Shown: positions 12,414 to 23,600 of the stretch, in pieces
Numbering within the stretch: position 1 is the first letter of the stretch
Layout: every line of letters starts with the position of its first letter
From: Formicarius rufipectus
Lineage: Eukaryota > Chordata > Aves > Passeriformes > Formicariidae
Assembly (NCBI GenBank): GCA_013399695.1
Contig: VXAU01002071.1
Span: 1,186,362 to 1,250,361, forward strand
DNA: 64,000 bases
Reading direction: 5' to 3'
The notes under the pieces: model-generated
Told to the model about the DNA's origin: nothing
The model's input: the letters and a program-made list of their open reading frames with translations, nothing else
The model's database searches: none
Made by a program: the position numbers and the translations under genes

Positions 12414-14361
12414 AACAATGTAATGCGTGGCAACAATCAGGTTTCCTTGGGTGAACACACAGTTTGTGCAGTCACAGTATCTCTAAAAAGGCTGTGGATG
12501 ATTTTACGGTTTGTTTGCTTACCTAGGGTGAGAAAAATTATCACCAATGAATGGGTGGTTGCTTTTATCGTGCTGGGTGCCAGAGCAGGGAGGGGGTTTC
12601 ACTCTTTAAACCTGACAAGCTTGATTTGCTCTTTAACTAATAAGTTGTTTCACATTTTATATTAGGAAACATAGCAAGAAATTAAATTGAGCTTGATTTA
12701 AATCACTGTGCTGGCTGTGATAAGCTGAGACAAGGGGGAGTGAAGGCCACAGAAGCTGAGATAAGTGTCCAGGGGTTGTCTCTGAAGGTACTTATGCTGG
12801 AATCTTCTGGCTGTGGTTTGTGTGCACATTGCTAGAAATAGTGGTGAAGTAAGTGTTCAACTCCATGATTTCCTGTTAATCCAGCTCCTGATCTCTATTC
12901 ATCTGCTTAAGGGCAGGCTATAAGAAGTGCATTTGTAAAGGCACTTTTGCTGTATCACTGGATTTAAAACAGGCAACAGGTTTCTGGCCTTGTGTTGGTG
13001 TCATCTTCCATGTCCCTATTTCTGGCAAAGCAGATGCTAAGAATAGATGCTACAAATTCAAGTGCAGGGAACCAGGCAGCAAAGATTGTTCCTGTTCCTC
13101 AATAAACACTGCTCAGTTTGTGTCTGTCTGTGTTCGGTGGTTTCTCCTTCCCTGCAGGATTGCAACAAAGGTGGGGGTGTGTCCATGGGGGTCTTGTAAT
13201 CTGTCACACTGGCTGTAAATTGGGCAGCTTTCCAGTGTGGTCCAGTGGTGGTTCTGGTGGAAAGCTGAGCCCTGGCAGCTGGGTCAGTCCTGGGGTGCTT
13301 GGGGAGCCACCAAGGGATCAGCACAGCCCTGAGCAGCTGGATCAGCCCCAGCCCGGGGGGAGAAGGAGCATTTACCTCCTGCACAAGTGATTTGCACCAG
13401 TGCATCATTGCCACGTGCTCTTGTAAGTTATTCGAATTAAAGCACAACACCCAGGGGAGAGATGGTGGCTCCCATCTTTGCACACCAAGATGCTTTGGGA
13501 TGCATCCTGTGCTTCACCACAGCCAGGTGAGGAGATCTGCAAGGAGAGGCTCTTCCAGCCCTGCTCCCTGACCATGAGATGAGCAGGGCTGCACCCTCCC
13601 AGTGCGACACCTCCCTCCCCTCCACACTGAGCTCATGTGGGGCTGTGGTGTCTTCCTGTGCAGGGCTTGGCACCCAGAAGTGTGAATAAAAACTGGGTGT
13701 TCCATCCCTGCACGTTGTCTGAGAGCATGTCTGGGCAGTCCTGACTGATGTCAGATGGGATCTATCAGAGGGTTAATCAGGACAGATGCAGTTGCTCACA
13801 CCCCTTCCTAATTACAAATGAGTCAGACAATTGAGGGGGGAAAAAAAAAGGCAAACAAAAAGGAAAATGTTTTTATTTGCTGCACTAACTCTGCTCATCT
13901 GTGGTGCATTACCTGCCAGCAAATGAGTAAGTAGGTATTTTCCTACCCTGGCCACAGCTTGGGCTGGGAGGGTTCTTTTCTGCTCTAGGAGCATGTGGTT
14001 TGGTAAAACTGTGCTAGCCAGTGCTCACTGCCAGACTCAGGACAAAGAGAAGGGGTGAGTTATTCCCCCACCCCTCATGGTGGTGCAGGAAGACCGGGAG
14101 GCTCAAGCCTGTCCCCCACCCTGGCTGCTCTCTGAGGGTTTCACTCCGCGGGTGTTCTGGAAAGGTTTCCCTGGCTCCTGAGGCTCAGAGGAGTCTTCTG
14201 CAGTGCATCTCCTCCCAGCTTTGGAGACAGCCCTTGGAGCCAACAGTGCTCCACAGAGCACAGGAACTGCTGCAATGGGGTCTGGAGAAGCAGGACTGGG
14301 CAGGCACAGAGGCATCCTGAGCTGCGGGACACCTGCCAGGGCACAGAGCTCTGGCCATCCT
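12414..14361. other. Gene 2 3' UTR and gene 2-gene 3 intergenic DNA
   Basis: AATAAA at 13101 and 13685. The rest has no CCP exon, RNA gene or obvious repeat. Confidence 0.6.
13101..13106 (+). promoter_or_regulatory. AATAAA poly(A) signal, gene 2
   Basis: About 690 bp after the TAG, followed by a TGTGTCTGTCTGTGTTCGG GU-rich element. Another copy is at 13685. Confidence 0.6.
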
Positions 14362-17300
14362 ATGCTGCTCCTGGCCTTGCTGGGGCTCCTCAGCTTGCCC
14401 GTGGCCCATGGTGAGTATGGGGCCATGGGATGCATGGGGAGGAGCAGAGAAACGTGCCTGGATCCCACCTTGCTGCTCAGGGGCTGGGGTGGGCGATGCC
14501 ACCTCCCCCAAGCCTGGGGACCCATCACTTGATGTTCTCACAGCCCTGTGTGGTGCTTTTGCCTGCAGGTAAAGCCTGGGCCATCCCAACCACCCTCCTG
14601 GGATGCTCAGTGGGGCAGGGGAAGGGACCAGGCAATGGGATCCTTTTCCAAGGAGGTCTTCTCCTGCCACAGGTGACTGTGGGCCCCCACCTGCCATGAC
14701 CTACTCCAGAGCATCCAGCCATGAGCACTCCAGCAGCTTCCCCGTGGGCTCCAGGGTGACCTACACGTGCATGGAAGGTGCCCTCAAGATCCCCGGGCTG
14801 CCAGACACGATGGAGTGCCTGCCTGGCAACCTCTGGTCCAGACTGCCCGAGCCCTGTGGCCGTAAATATCCCCTTCCTCTGAAACAGCTCCTGCCCCTCT
14901 CTTGGCTCCCGATTCCTGCCCTTCCAGTGGCTGCTCTGGGTTGGCACCGTGTCCCTTGGCAAGGGGCAAACCTGCTGCCCTGTGCTGCTGCTTCTGCTTG
15001 GAGCTGCGGGGTCTGTGCCAATGGGAGGGGGTTCAGCTGGAGGGGGGCTGTGTGCCCCCCGAGCCTGTGCTGCCCCACGGCTCGTGCGTGGGGTTCCCAC
15101 TGTCCTACAAACAGCCTCCCCTGAGCACTCACTGCCCCTCCCTCGGGGCTTTGGTGCAGGGTTTGCACCCTGGTAAGGCAACAGGATTAACCTACAAGGA
15201 GCTTTCCAGGAGCACCTCAGTGAGGGCATCCCTGTGATCCCAAGGTTCCTTTTGCATGCTCCTGGTGGGCAGCTCTTTCAGGTCAGCTTTCCTTGACTGC
15301 CAGGGAGCTGCACTGCCCCGACCAGGTTGTGGTTTGCTGCCCTGTCCAAGGAGGATGAGGTGATGAATTTCTTCCCTGTTGGGACCAACGTGACCTACGT
15401 CTGCCGTCCTGGCTACGAGAACACCTCGGAAAGTTCCCCCACCAGCACTTGCCTTGAGAACCTGACGTGGTCAGAAGCTGCTGAACTGTGCAGGAGTGAG
15501 TATCTCTGCTCTGCTCCACCCCCCAAAAAGCAGCCTTGGAGTTCAGAGCAGGTTGGGTGGCTGCTCCCAGTTATCATCCCGGCAGCTCCATTAATACCAA
15601 ATGAGGTGGACATTCCTTGGCATTGCTGTTTAAAACTGAACAGCAGAAGCAGCAGAAGTATCAATAATGTTCTGGGTTCTTTTTCTGCTGGCACAGACCT
15701 GGTTTGATTTTCATGCTAGGAAATGTTTGGCTGGACTCAATGATCATAGAGGTATTTTCCAACCTTAAACGAATTTATAAGCCTTAAGGTGTTTGCACTG
15801 GGAAAACCCCAATTCACTATTCTTGCACTGAATTTCAAAATGGAGGTAAGACATGTTGCTTGGTGAAATCCATGGAATATTAAAACTGATAATGAGGCAG
15901 AAATACATTTCTCATAGTTGGGTAATTTGCTGACAATTCTTTAGGATGGAAACTGAGATATGGTTCTATAATGTTGTGAATAATGCCAGAGTCACAGGTG
16001 TGATGCCTTCATGGGCCATTCACTTAAGAGCTGGACTTGATGATCCTTGTGGATCACTTCCAGGTCAGGATATTCCATGGAACATCTCTGCAAATGTTCT
16101 TTGCCTTGCTGCGAGGTGTGAGCATGGAGCCTCCACCCCTTCCCCTGCACCTCCCTCTGGCTCCTGCCAGCTTGGCTGTGATGCCCATGCAGTGAAACCT
16201 TTGGGTATAACCCCTCTAAGCCTGTCCCTCACTCAGCCCTTCTCCCCCCTCCCTGGCCCTGTGCCCTGCTCTGTGCCCCAGGAAGGTCCTGCGGTGCCCC
16301 GGCAGCGCTGCCCGGGGCGAGGACGGTGCCCCTCTCAGACCTGCAGTTTGGTGCAAGAGTGGCCGTGCTCTGCGAGGATGGGTGAGTGATGGGGCACTGC
16401 CCACCCCCTCCTGGTGCTGGGGTACAGCTCTGCAATGAGCCACAGCTGGAGGGAAGGGACCAGCCTCTGATTCACAGCTGCCTTTTCCTTCAAGTGCCAG
16501 CCAGAGGACGTTTAACTGCCCCGGGGTGACCATCCCAACAGGGCCAGTTGTACTGTCAGTTCATACATAGAGACTTCAAAGCAGGTCACTTTAAACATTT
16601 CAGCTTAAGATATTTGAGATGTATGGAATAAAAAGGGGTTGTGTTGGAATTTTTAAAACCCAGCTGTGTTCAGCTGGGAGGCTGCAGTGAAGCACAGTTT
16701 CCATCACTCAGGGAGTTGACTCATGCCTGCTTTCAATCAGGGCCCACTTGGACTGGACTGACCTGAAAAATCCAGCTCTTGCCACTCCAGCCAGTGTTCC
16801 TCCCTCCCAACAGGAGCTAGCTGGCATCATCTGGCTTGTTGTGCCCATCTTCAAATATAACAGAGTGGTTTTTTTCTCTCCCTTGGGATGGACATGGAGA
16901 AAATGACAGCGTGTCCCACCCTTCTGGGGTTCAGCTGATCTTTGGAAATCCACATCAGGGTGGAGGGATAGTGTTGTTCATCTAAGCAAGATCAGATACC
17001 ACCCAGCATGTCCAAATGATGAGGTTTTCTGACCAGGAGGATGTAATTCGGAGATGGGGGAAGGTGTCAGCTGTCAGAACAAGATGCATGAGCTTCCTGC
17101 AAGCCAATGCAAATTAAATATATTTCCATCCCTGTTGCCCATCACTGGTTCCTGCTGTACACAGTGGATGCATTTAAATAACTGAATCACAGAATGGCTT
17201 GGGTAGGAAGGGACCTTAAAGCTCATCCCATCCCACCCCCTGCCATGGGCAGGGACACCTCCCACCAGCCCAGGGTGCTCCAAGCCCCGTCCAACCTTGG

Positions 17301-19083
17301 ACACTTCCAGGGATAAGGAGACCACAACCTCTCTGGGGAGGGACTATTTGCAGAGACCAGCTGAGCTGGAGCACCAGCCCTCTGCTGGCATTTGCAAAAC
17401 TTGAGCCAAACAGCTACACCTGACACACCAAAGAAGGTGCTGGGCAGGATGTGGCCCTGGGGGACACCCTGCCCTGCTCCACCAGCCCTGAGAGGTTTGG
17501 GAGATGCATTTTAGTGACCACAGTGAGCAGAATTGGGCTGAGCCCCATCCCTCGGAGATGCTGTGGGTGCTGAGCAGGGAGCTCCTCCCTCCCCACCTCA
17601 TCCCAGCAGATGTGGGAAAGGCAGGATGGATCCAGCAGCCCGGCTCCCAGCACTGCCCTGCCCCGGGAGGCAGGCAGGGAGACAGAGCCCCTGATTCAGC
17701 ACGGCTGTGGGAACCTACCTCCAGCCTCGGCTCTGTGTGGTGTCCCCGGGTGCTCTGCCAGCCCTGCCGCGGGGGATGCGCTCAGTGAGTCAGAGCAGCA
17801 CCTAAAAATAGATGAACACACGTTCTGGCAGAGCAGGGCCAGGAGCTGTCCTGTTAACCAGTGTGTGTCTGCACCTCTGCTTGCTTTGAAGCTGCATTTT
17901 CTACATTGCTTGAACTGGGGTGGGTGGGGGGGAGTATTCTCAGTTTCTGGATAGTTACACAGGGGGGGTTTGTGTGTATTTTCACACAGGTACAAATTAG
18001 TTGGGAATAATTTCATCTGGTGCCAGCTTAAAGGAAACGATGTTGAATGGAGTAAACTTCCCACCTGTGAATGTAAGATTCATCCTTAATTGTAAGCTTA
18101 AACTTTACTTTTGATTTCACTCCAGTAGATCCTGCATCCCAACATCTAGTCCAGGGCTCTCTTTGTACACTGTTTTTGCTGATATCCTGTGCCTGATCTG
18201 CCTCCAGCACTTCAGCTGAGAAATGCCCACTCTGCTGCTGACACTGTTTCAGCAGTTCTATTCCCACAAGACCAACATGTTTTCTCATGACTCAAAGTTG
18301 CAGTGAAGGTGAGGGGGTGAGATTTCCAGGGATCCTGGGCTAGGGCATGGCAAGTTGCCTGCTTACTTTTTGTGACCCTTGTAGTGAGAGGAAGAAAGAT
18401 GTGAGAAGAGAAACACTTCAGGAACAAAAGAGACAAAACAGGGACAGGCAGCAGTGCTAGTTACCCATCTAATTACAGCAGTGCTGGTTACTTACTTTTG
18501 GTTGTCCAGAATGTTTATTGCCTTCAAGAATCTTAGGTGGACTCCAGGAACGTTTGGTGTTTTCATTATCGCCGCAGCCTTTAGCAAATACTCACATTGT
18601 CCTTCTTTGCTGCAGTAATCACCTGCTCTTCACCTCCTCAAATCAGCAATGGGAAACACGATGGGGAAGGTGTTGAAAGTTTTGCTTACAACTCGACTGT
18701 GAGGTACAGCTGTGAGCCTGGATTCCAGCTCCTTGGGAACACCAGCCTCCGCTGTACGAGCAGGGACCAAACCAGCGGAGTCTGGAGCGGAGCCGTGCCC
18801 CAGTGCAAAGGTGGTGCCACCCCAGTTTGGTCCTTGGTGTTATTTTGTGTTTATTCTGAGTTCGGTATTTAGGATGAATCAGCTGTGGTTTCGTAGTGCA
18901 GGGCATGTCAAATGTACGTCATGAGGGAAGTTTGAAGAGAAAAAAACTGCAGTGCTGGAGTAAGAACTGAACTGTGCAGGTCAGGCCTGGGGCTCCCTGC
19001 AATGCTCACTCTTTATCCCCTAGAGGAAAGAGCAGCTGTCAGACTTGGAGCAAAGGACATGGAAAGGAGTGTCCCGCCCCAGA
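14362..19083 (+). CDS. CCP protein with A-A-B-C modules; 3' end unresolved
   Basis: Exons: 14362-14410 (signal, MLLLALLGLLSLPVAHG), 14673-14861 (A), 15304-15495 (A), 16282-16381 plus 17990-18072 (split B, 1.6-kb intron), 18616-18810 (C), and a probable 60-bp stalk exon 19024-19083. All modules keep four Cys and the frame is open through 289 codons. The order signal-A-A-B-C-stalk, including the 60-bp phase 1-1 stalk exon, matches the gene at 23505-31365, so the two look like tandem paralogues. No transmembrane exon was recognised downstream. The donor after the C module (GTGGTG) is weak; reading through it gives a short hydrophobic tail ending at 18872. In-frame ATGs exist upstream (14203, 14275), but 14362 gives the cleanest leader. 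Role inferred: complement regulator on the cell surface or secreted. Confidence 0.72.
15715..16076 (+). repeat. Two short CR1 3' end relics
   Basis: GGCTGGACTCAATGATCATA near 15730 and GAGCTGGACTTGATGATCCT near 16030 are CR1-type termini separated by other intron sequence. Confidence 0.6.
17184..17345 (-). repeat. CR1 fragment in split-B intron of gene 3
   Basis: Reverse CR1 from GAATCACAGAATGGCTTGGG; one cause of the unusually long B intron here. Confidence 0.85.
18811..18872 (+). other. Alternative hydrophobic C-terminus of gene 3 by donor read-through
   Basis: If the weak donor at 18811 is not used, the C module continues in frame as GGATPVWSLVLFCVYSEFGI and stops with TAG. A short small-residue segment followed by a hydrophobic C-terminus resembles a GPI-attachment signal. 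Only transcript data can decide between this and splicing to the stalk exon. Confidence 0.3.
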
Positions 19084-22000
19084 GTGAGTTCAAATGATTC
19101 AACACTGAATCCAGTCCCATTTAATTTGCTCCTTTATCACATTTCCACAAAAAGGCCATTCAATGAATTTCATGCTGGAATTTGGTTCTTTCAGGTCCCC
19201 AGGGAAATGGCATCCCACCCTCTAAGAAGGCTTTAATGTGGGAGATGAAGCTCAGCCTCTATAAAAAGTCACTCCAAAATACCATCTCCTCCTCCCATTC
19301 CTTTTCTGTCTCCAGGAGTTCAGGTCAGTTCTGGAGGCTCATGTGGAGATCAAGGAAATGCATCATTGGGACTCCCTGGTTATTCCCAGCCCTAAACCCT
19401 GGAGTTTGCATTTTCCCCTCTGCAGTGCCCAAGAGCTGTGCTACCTCAGTGCTCAGATTCGTTGTACCTTTGTACAAATCCTCAAAATACTATTCTCCTG
19501 AGACCAGCAAAGGGTCTATGTGTCCTCCAAAGTACATGGGGATCTCTGGTATCCTCCCCCAACCTGGCTGCTTTCAGAACTTGAAACGGTCTAAAGTTGC
19601 ATCATTTTGTGCAAGTGAGTGATTTTTTTTTGCTATATTCTTTTATTCTATAAGCTTTCTCTGTATAATTCATATTTTTTGCTGGCTGGGGTTCTGGTTG
19701 GACTGCATCAACCTCCTATTCTTAAGAAAGCTTTGCTTAGTATAAAATGCATTTTAATATATCAGTTATTTCCTTGCCCTCATATTATTGCAGATTGTTT
19801 TTTAACTCATTTTTTTTGCCCTTTGGAAGACATAACTTTGTTCCACATAGCCTTAGGAGTGCCAGGGCTCCTGTCCTTGCTCTGGCAGCAAGAGGCAAAG
19901 TGGTGATGCCAACCTTGTTCCACAGAGTCGTCGTGGGCAGCCAGGAGAAGCTGGGCATGGCAGAAGTGCTGCTACACCAGAGTCCCCATCCACTGCAAAG
20001 GAGTATTTGCCCCATGGAAAGGGTGAGCTTTGGCTGTGCTGGGAGCTGCAAGCGCATCACTGTAAGTAATGAAGCCAAAACACCCACTGGAGGGTCCTGC
20101 TGCCCAGCCAGGCTGGGTGGAAGGTGTTTCTCTGGTGTCAGGGTCAAGCTGAGTTTGCTCTCCCCTGATTCATGTCTCTTGGGTCAAAAGCAGAAAATGT
20201 CACCCCTCCTGTGGTGGACAAACCAGCCCTGGGAGCATAAAGTAGGCAAACTCTGCTCCTGGTTTGCTCCAAAAGTGCCCCGTGCAGTGGTTGCACCTGC
20301 TAGAACTTTTACACTTCACTTTAAGACAAAGAATGAGCTAGATCAGGTCTGTCCCACATGTAAAATGGAATTATTTTAATGATGACGCGTTTAAAAGTTT
20401 CCAGAAATTGACTGAAAATCACTTCTGCAAGCACTGGTCGGTTCCCGTATTTCCCCCTCCCTTGTGAGTCTTCCTTTCAGCACTTTTCTTCTGACGTACT
20501 GAATCCAGTTGTGATTCCCTCCCACCCCAACCCTTCCCAGCCTTTTTTTTTATCTCCAGGAACCCCCCAGCCCTTCTGCAGAGCTCGGGTGTGTGGCCCC
20601 CAGCCCGGCACTGTGCCCACAGGGTTCCTGGCTCGCTGGCAGCGCTGTCCTGCCGCCACAGCAGCTGCCCCAAGCACGGACCCAGCCCCGCCGGGCAGCT
20701 CTGCTGCTCCCGGACCTTCCCGGGAATTTCTGACTGTACCATCGCCTGCCTGTGGAAACACCCGGGAAGCAAAACTAGCAGAATTAGGAGCTAATTTCTT
20801 TGAGGAAGTTGAATGCTGATCTTTATATCTTCAGTAGTTTAAGTCCTTTCTTTAGCAAAAGCTTCTTTTTGTTTCAGAGCTCAGGTCTGTGCGGTTTAGA
20901 CTTCTACCACAGGAAGATAAAGCCACAAGTGGGCTGGGCACCTCCTGATCTTGTAACATAAAGGAGCTACTTCTGCTTTGCAGGGGCAGGAAGGCAGCTC
21001 AGAAATGCTGTGAGCACATTGATTGCACAGAGACACGGAAATACAACTGCTGAATATCCTGCCCAGTGTTCTCACTCCGCAACAGGGAGACTGGAAACAT
21101 CACGTTCGTGCTGTTGGCTGCTCACCCCTTCTTTGTCCTGTACAAAACACTAAAGCTCCGGAAGCCTTCCTGGAATTTTATTTACATTTATTAATAAATT
21201 GTAATTGTTTATAATGGGTAGTCTGTGCCTTCAACAGGGTAGTCTTCCAACACCTCCTGTTCCTTTGTCATATTTCATTCTCTTTTCAGGAAGGAATCAG
21301 CTTTTAGGCATCTCCTGACAAAGTTCAGATTTGCTGTTCAGTCAGGTCTTTATCAGCAATCTGCACACTTATTTTCTAGGTGCTCTCCAAGGCAAATTCA
21401 ACTTGTTTTAAAAAAAATAAATTGAAGAAAGAAAGCAAATTCATGCAGTAATGTTTGGAAATGTGTTTCTGCTAAGTGCTCCAGAGAAGGAGCCTGGAGT
21501 AATGCAAACCTGCCTTCATCCTATTTAGCCAATTTGGGACTGAGCCCTGCATCTCCTCTGCTGTGGCTCAGCCCAGGGGGTCAGTCCCAGAAGCTTTGGG
21601 GAGCTGAGGGTGGTCTCCAGGCTGTTGCCAGTGGGAGCAGGCGGGGAGCTGGGCTGTTTCCATGGGAAGAAGCTGCAGCAGCTCAGGCTGGTTTTGCAGG
21701 CTGGTTTTGCTGGCCCCCAGCCCTGCCCCCAGCACAGGTCAGGCTGCCAGCCCCGTCTGCCTGGCCCGATTTCTGCAGGGCAGGGATGGGGGAGCCCGAT
21801 AAACGAGGGGCCCCCGGTGGCTGCAGCTCCGGAGCTGCTATCGCAGGGCTGAGCACTCACTGGGGCAACACGGGGCAGCAAAGGAGGGTGCAGAGGGCCA
21901 GGCTGGGCTGAGCCGGAGGGTCGGGCAGGCGCAGGTGTCTCCTGCAAGGTCTCAGGTAGGAGGACAACCTGGCCCGAGGGTTCAGCCTGTCAGCAAAGGG

Positions 22001-23504
22001 GGTTTCACCCAGCGGGAGCTGCAGCACGAGGTTCTTCTGGTGTAAGCGGATCTGAACCGCTCCCTGTGGACACTCGACACCACGCGGAGTCTTTGCCAAA
22101 TGCTTTTCAACATCTCCCTGTCCCGTGCTGAGGTCACTGCCCAGAATTTAAAGAGTTGGGGGTTTTTTTCCTGCTGACAGCTTCCTTTTGCATCATTCAG
22201 CCACCACCCCTCTGGTTACCAGTGACCTCTGAAAATATGTGGCCAAGGTATCTCCAGGTGAATCATCATCCTGTTCAAAAGTAAGTATTTCAAAGGAACA
22301 CATTACCCAGGGTGCTTGAGTCCTCCTTGGGCCACATTGTAAATGCTTTAATTCCATCTGCTTGGAGCTTAAATTGTATTGAAAAGGAAAATAGAGTGGA
22401 GGAAAAAAGCTAAAATAAAACAGGTGAACTTGAGTTTCTCAGTGGAAACATCCCTGTTTCCTGCATTACAAAGGAAAACAAGAAGGTGCAGGTCACCTGC
22501 TGCTGGCTGCCCTTTGCTCGGGGTGGGAGCACACATTCCTCTTACTGGCAGCTGGCTCAGCAGAGTGGGATGAGGCAGGAAACACAACCACAGCCTCTCC
22601 TCTGGCTCTTCCCTAAGCCCTGTGGGCAGGGATCCCAGAGCAGCTCCCCTTTCCCATGTGGACACGGAGGCAAGGCACACTGTTACTGTGCCTGATGAGG
22701 CCTGGGGACACACCTGAGCCTCTGTGGAAAACACAGCACCTCCTTCAAAGGGTTTTTAGCCTAACTGGGAGGGTTCCACTGGGAACACTGGTATCCCCGC
22801 TACCTTGTTCTGTGCATAGGGACTAATAGAAGCAGATCCATAAGCAGCTTCAAGGTGGGGCTGATTTAAAACTCTACACCCTCCTGGTCACCTCTCCAGC
22901 CAGAGGAAAGTCCTTGTCTGTCCTCTCTTCTTGCAGAAAAATCTCTTCCTGTGGAGTTTTGTTCTTAAGAACTAGCAGGTGATGTTTGAAGGTGATTTGG
23001 GGATCTGATGCCCCTGAGCTGTGCTGTGTTGGGCCAGGTGGGGTTGGAGAGGGCAGGTGGCACCAGTGACAATTCATCTCTCGTCCCCACATACAGCAGA
23101 GCCAGGGCTGGGGCACGAATGCATCCTTCACCCCCAAACACCCTCTCTGGGGGTGGTGCTGCAGGGTCGGGAGCTGGCAAACCCCCCCAGGGTGCCCTTT
23201 TCGGTTTGGCTCTTTGCCTTTGGGACTTGACAGCTTTGGAGAGAGGAGTGTCTTTATCGGGAGCTGCAGAGGAACGACACGAAGGAGCGGCTGAGCCGGC
23301 GGTGCCCGCAGAGCCGCGCCGCGTTCCTGGGGGATGCCGGGCGAGCTCCGCGGAGCCGGCACGGGGGGGACGGCGTCCCCCACACCCACTCCCCACCGCA
23401 GCCCAGGGNTGAGGTGGCCGGGCGGGGTGCGGGGGGGGCTCCGGGAGTGGCCCCGATGCCCATCGCTCCCCGCCCCGAGCCCGCGCAGTGCGGGGGGACC
23501 CGCG
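19084..23504. other. Gene 3-gene 4 interval of unclear content
   Basis: Should contain the 3' end of gene 3. Only weak candidates were found: a phase-compatible acceptor at 19195 opening about 140 codons to 19622, a frame ending VCPTCKMELF at 20379, and the frame 20560-20819. No membrane exon was recognised. GC-rich sequence at 21540-22100 has no supported gene. Confidence 0.5.
20560..20819 (+). other. Candidate 3'-terminal exon of gene 3 (weak)
   Basis: A strong polypyrimidine/AG acceptor (AG at 20558-20559) opens an 86-codon phase-1 frame ending in TGA. The sequence is Pro/Ala-rich with five Cys and no recognisable domain. It lies in a GC-rich patch. It could equally be a chance open frame. 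Confidence 0.2.
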
Positions 23505-23600
23505 ATGGGCTCCGGCAGCTGCTGCTCGTTCCTGTCCCCGCTGCTGGTGCTGCTGGTGCTGCCCGCGGCGTGGGGTGAGCCCTCGGGGGGATTGGGGTGT
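23270..23600 (+). promoter_or_regulatory. GC/CpG-rich promoter region of gene 4
   Basis: Dense CpG and GC boxes (GGGCGGGG-like runs) around the signal exon at 23505, including the N at 23409. No TATA box seen. Confidence 0.55.

Noticed and set aside
19747..20379. 210-codon open frame between genes 3 and 4 as a separate gene
   Set aside because: No signal, domain or convincing splice sites; kept only as a possible tail relic because of its final VCPTCK.
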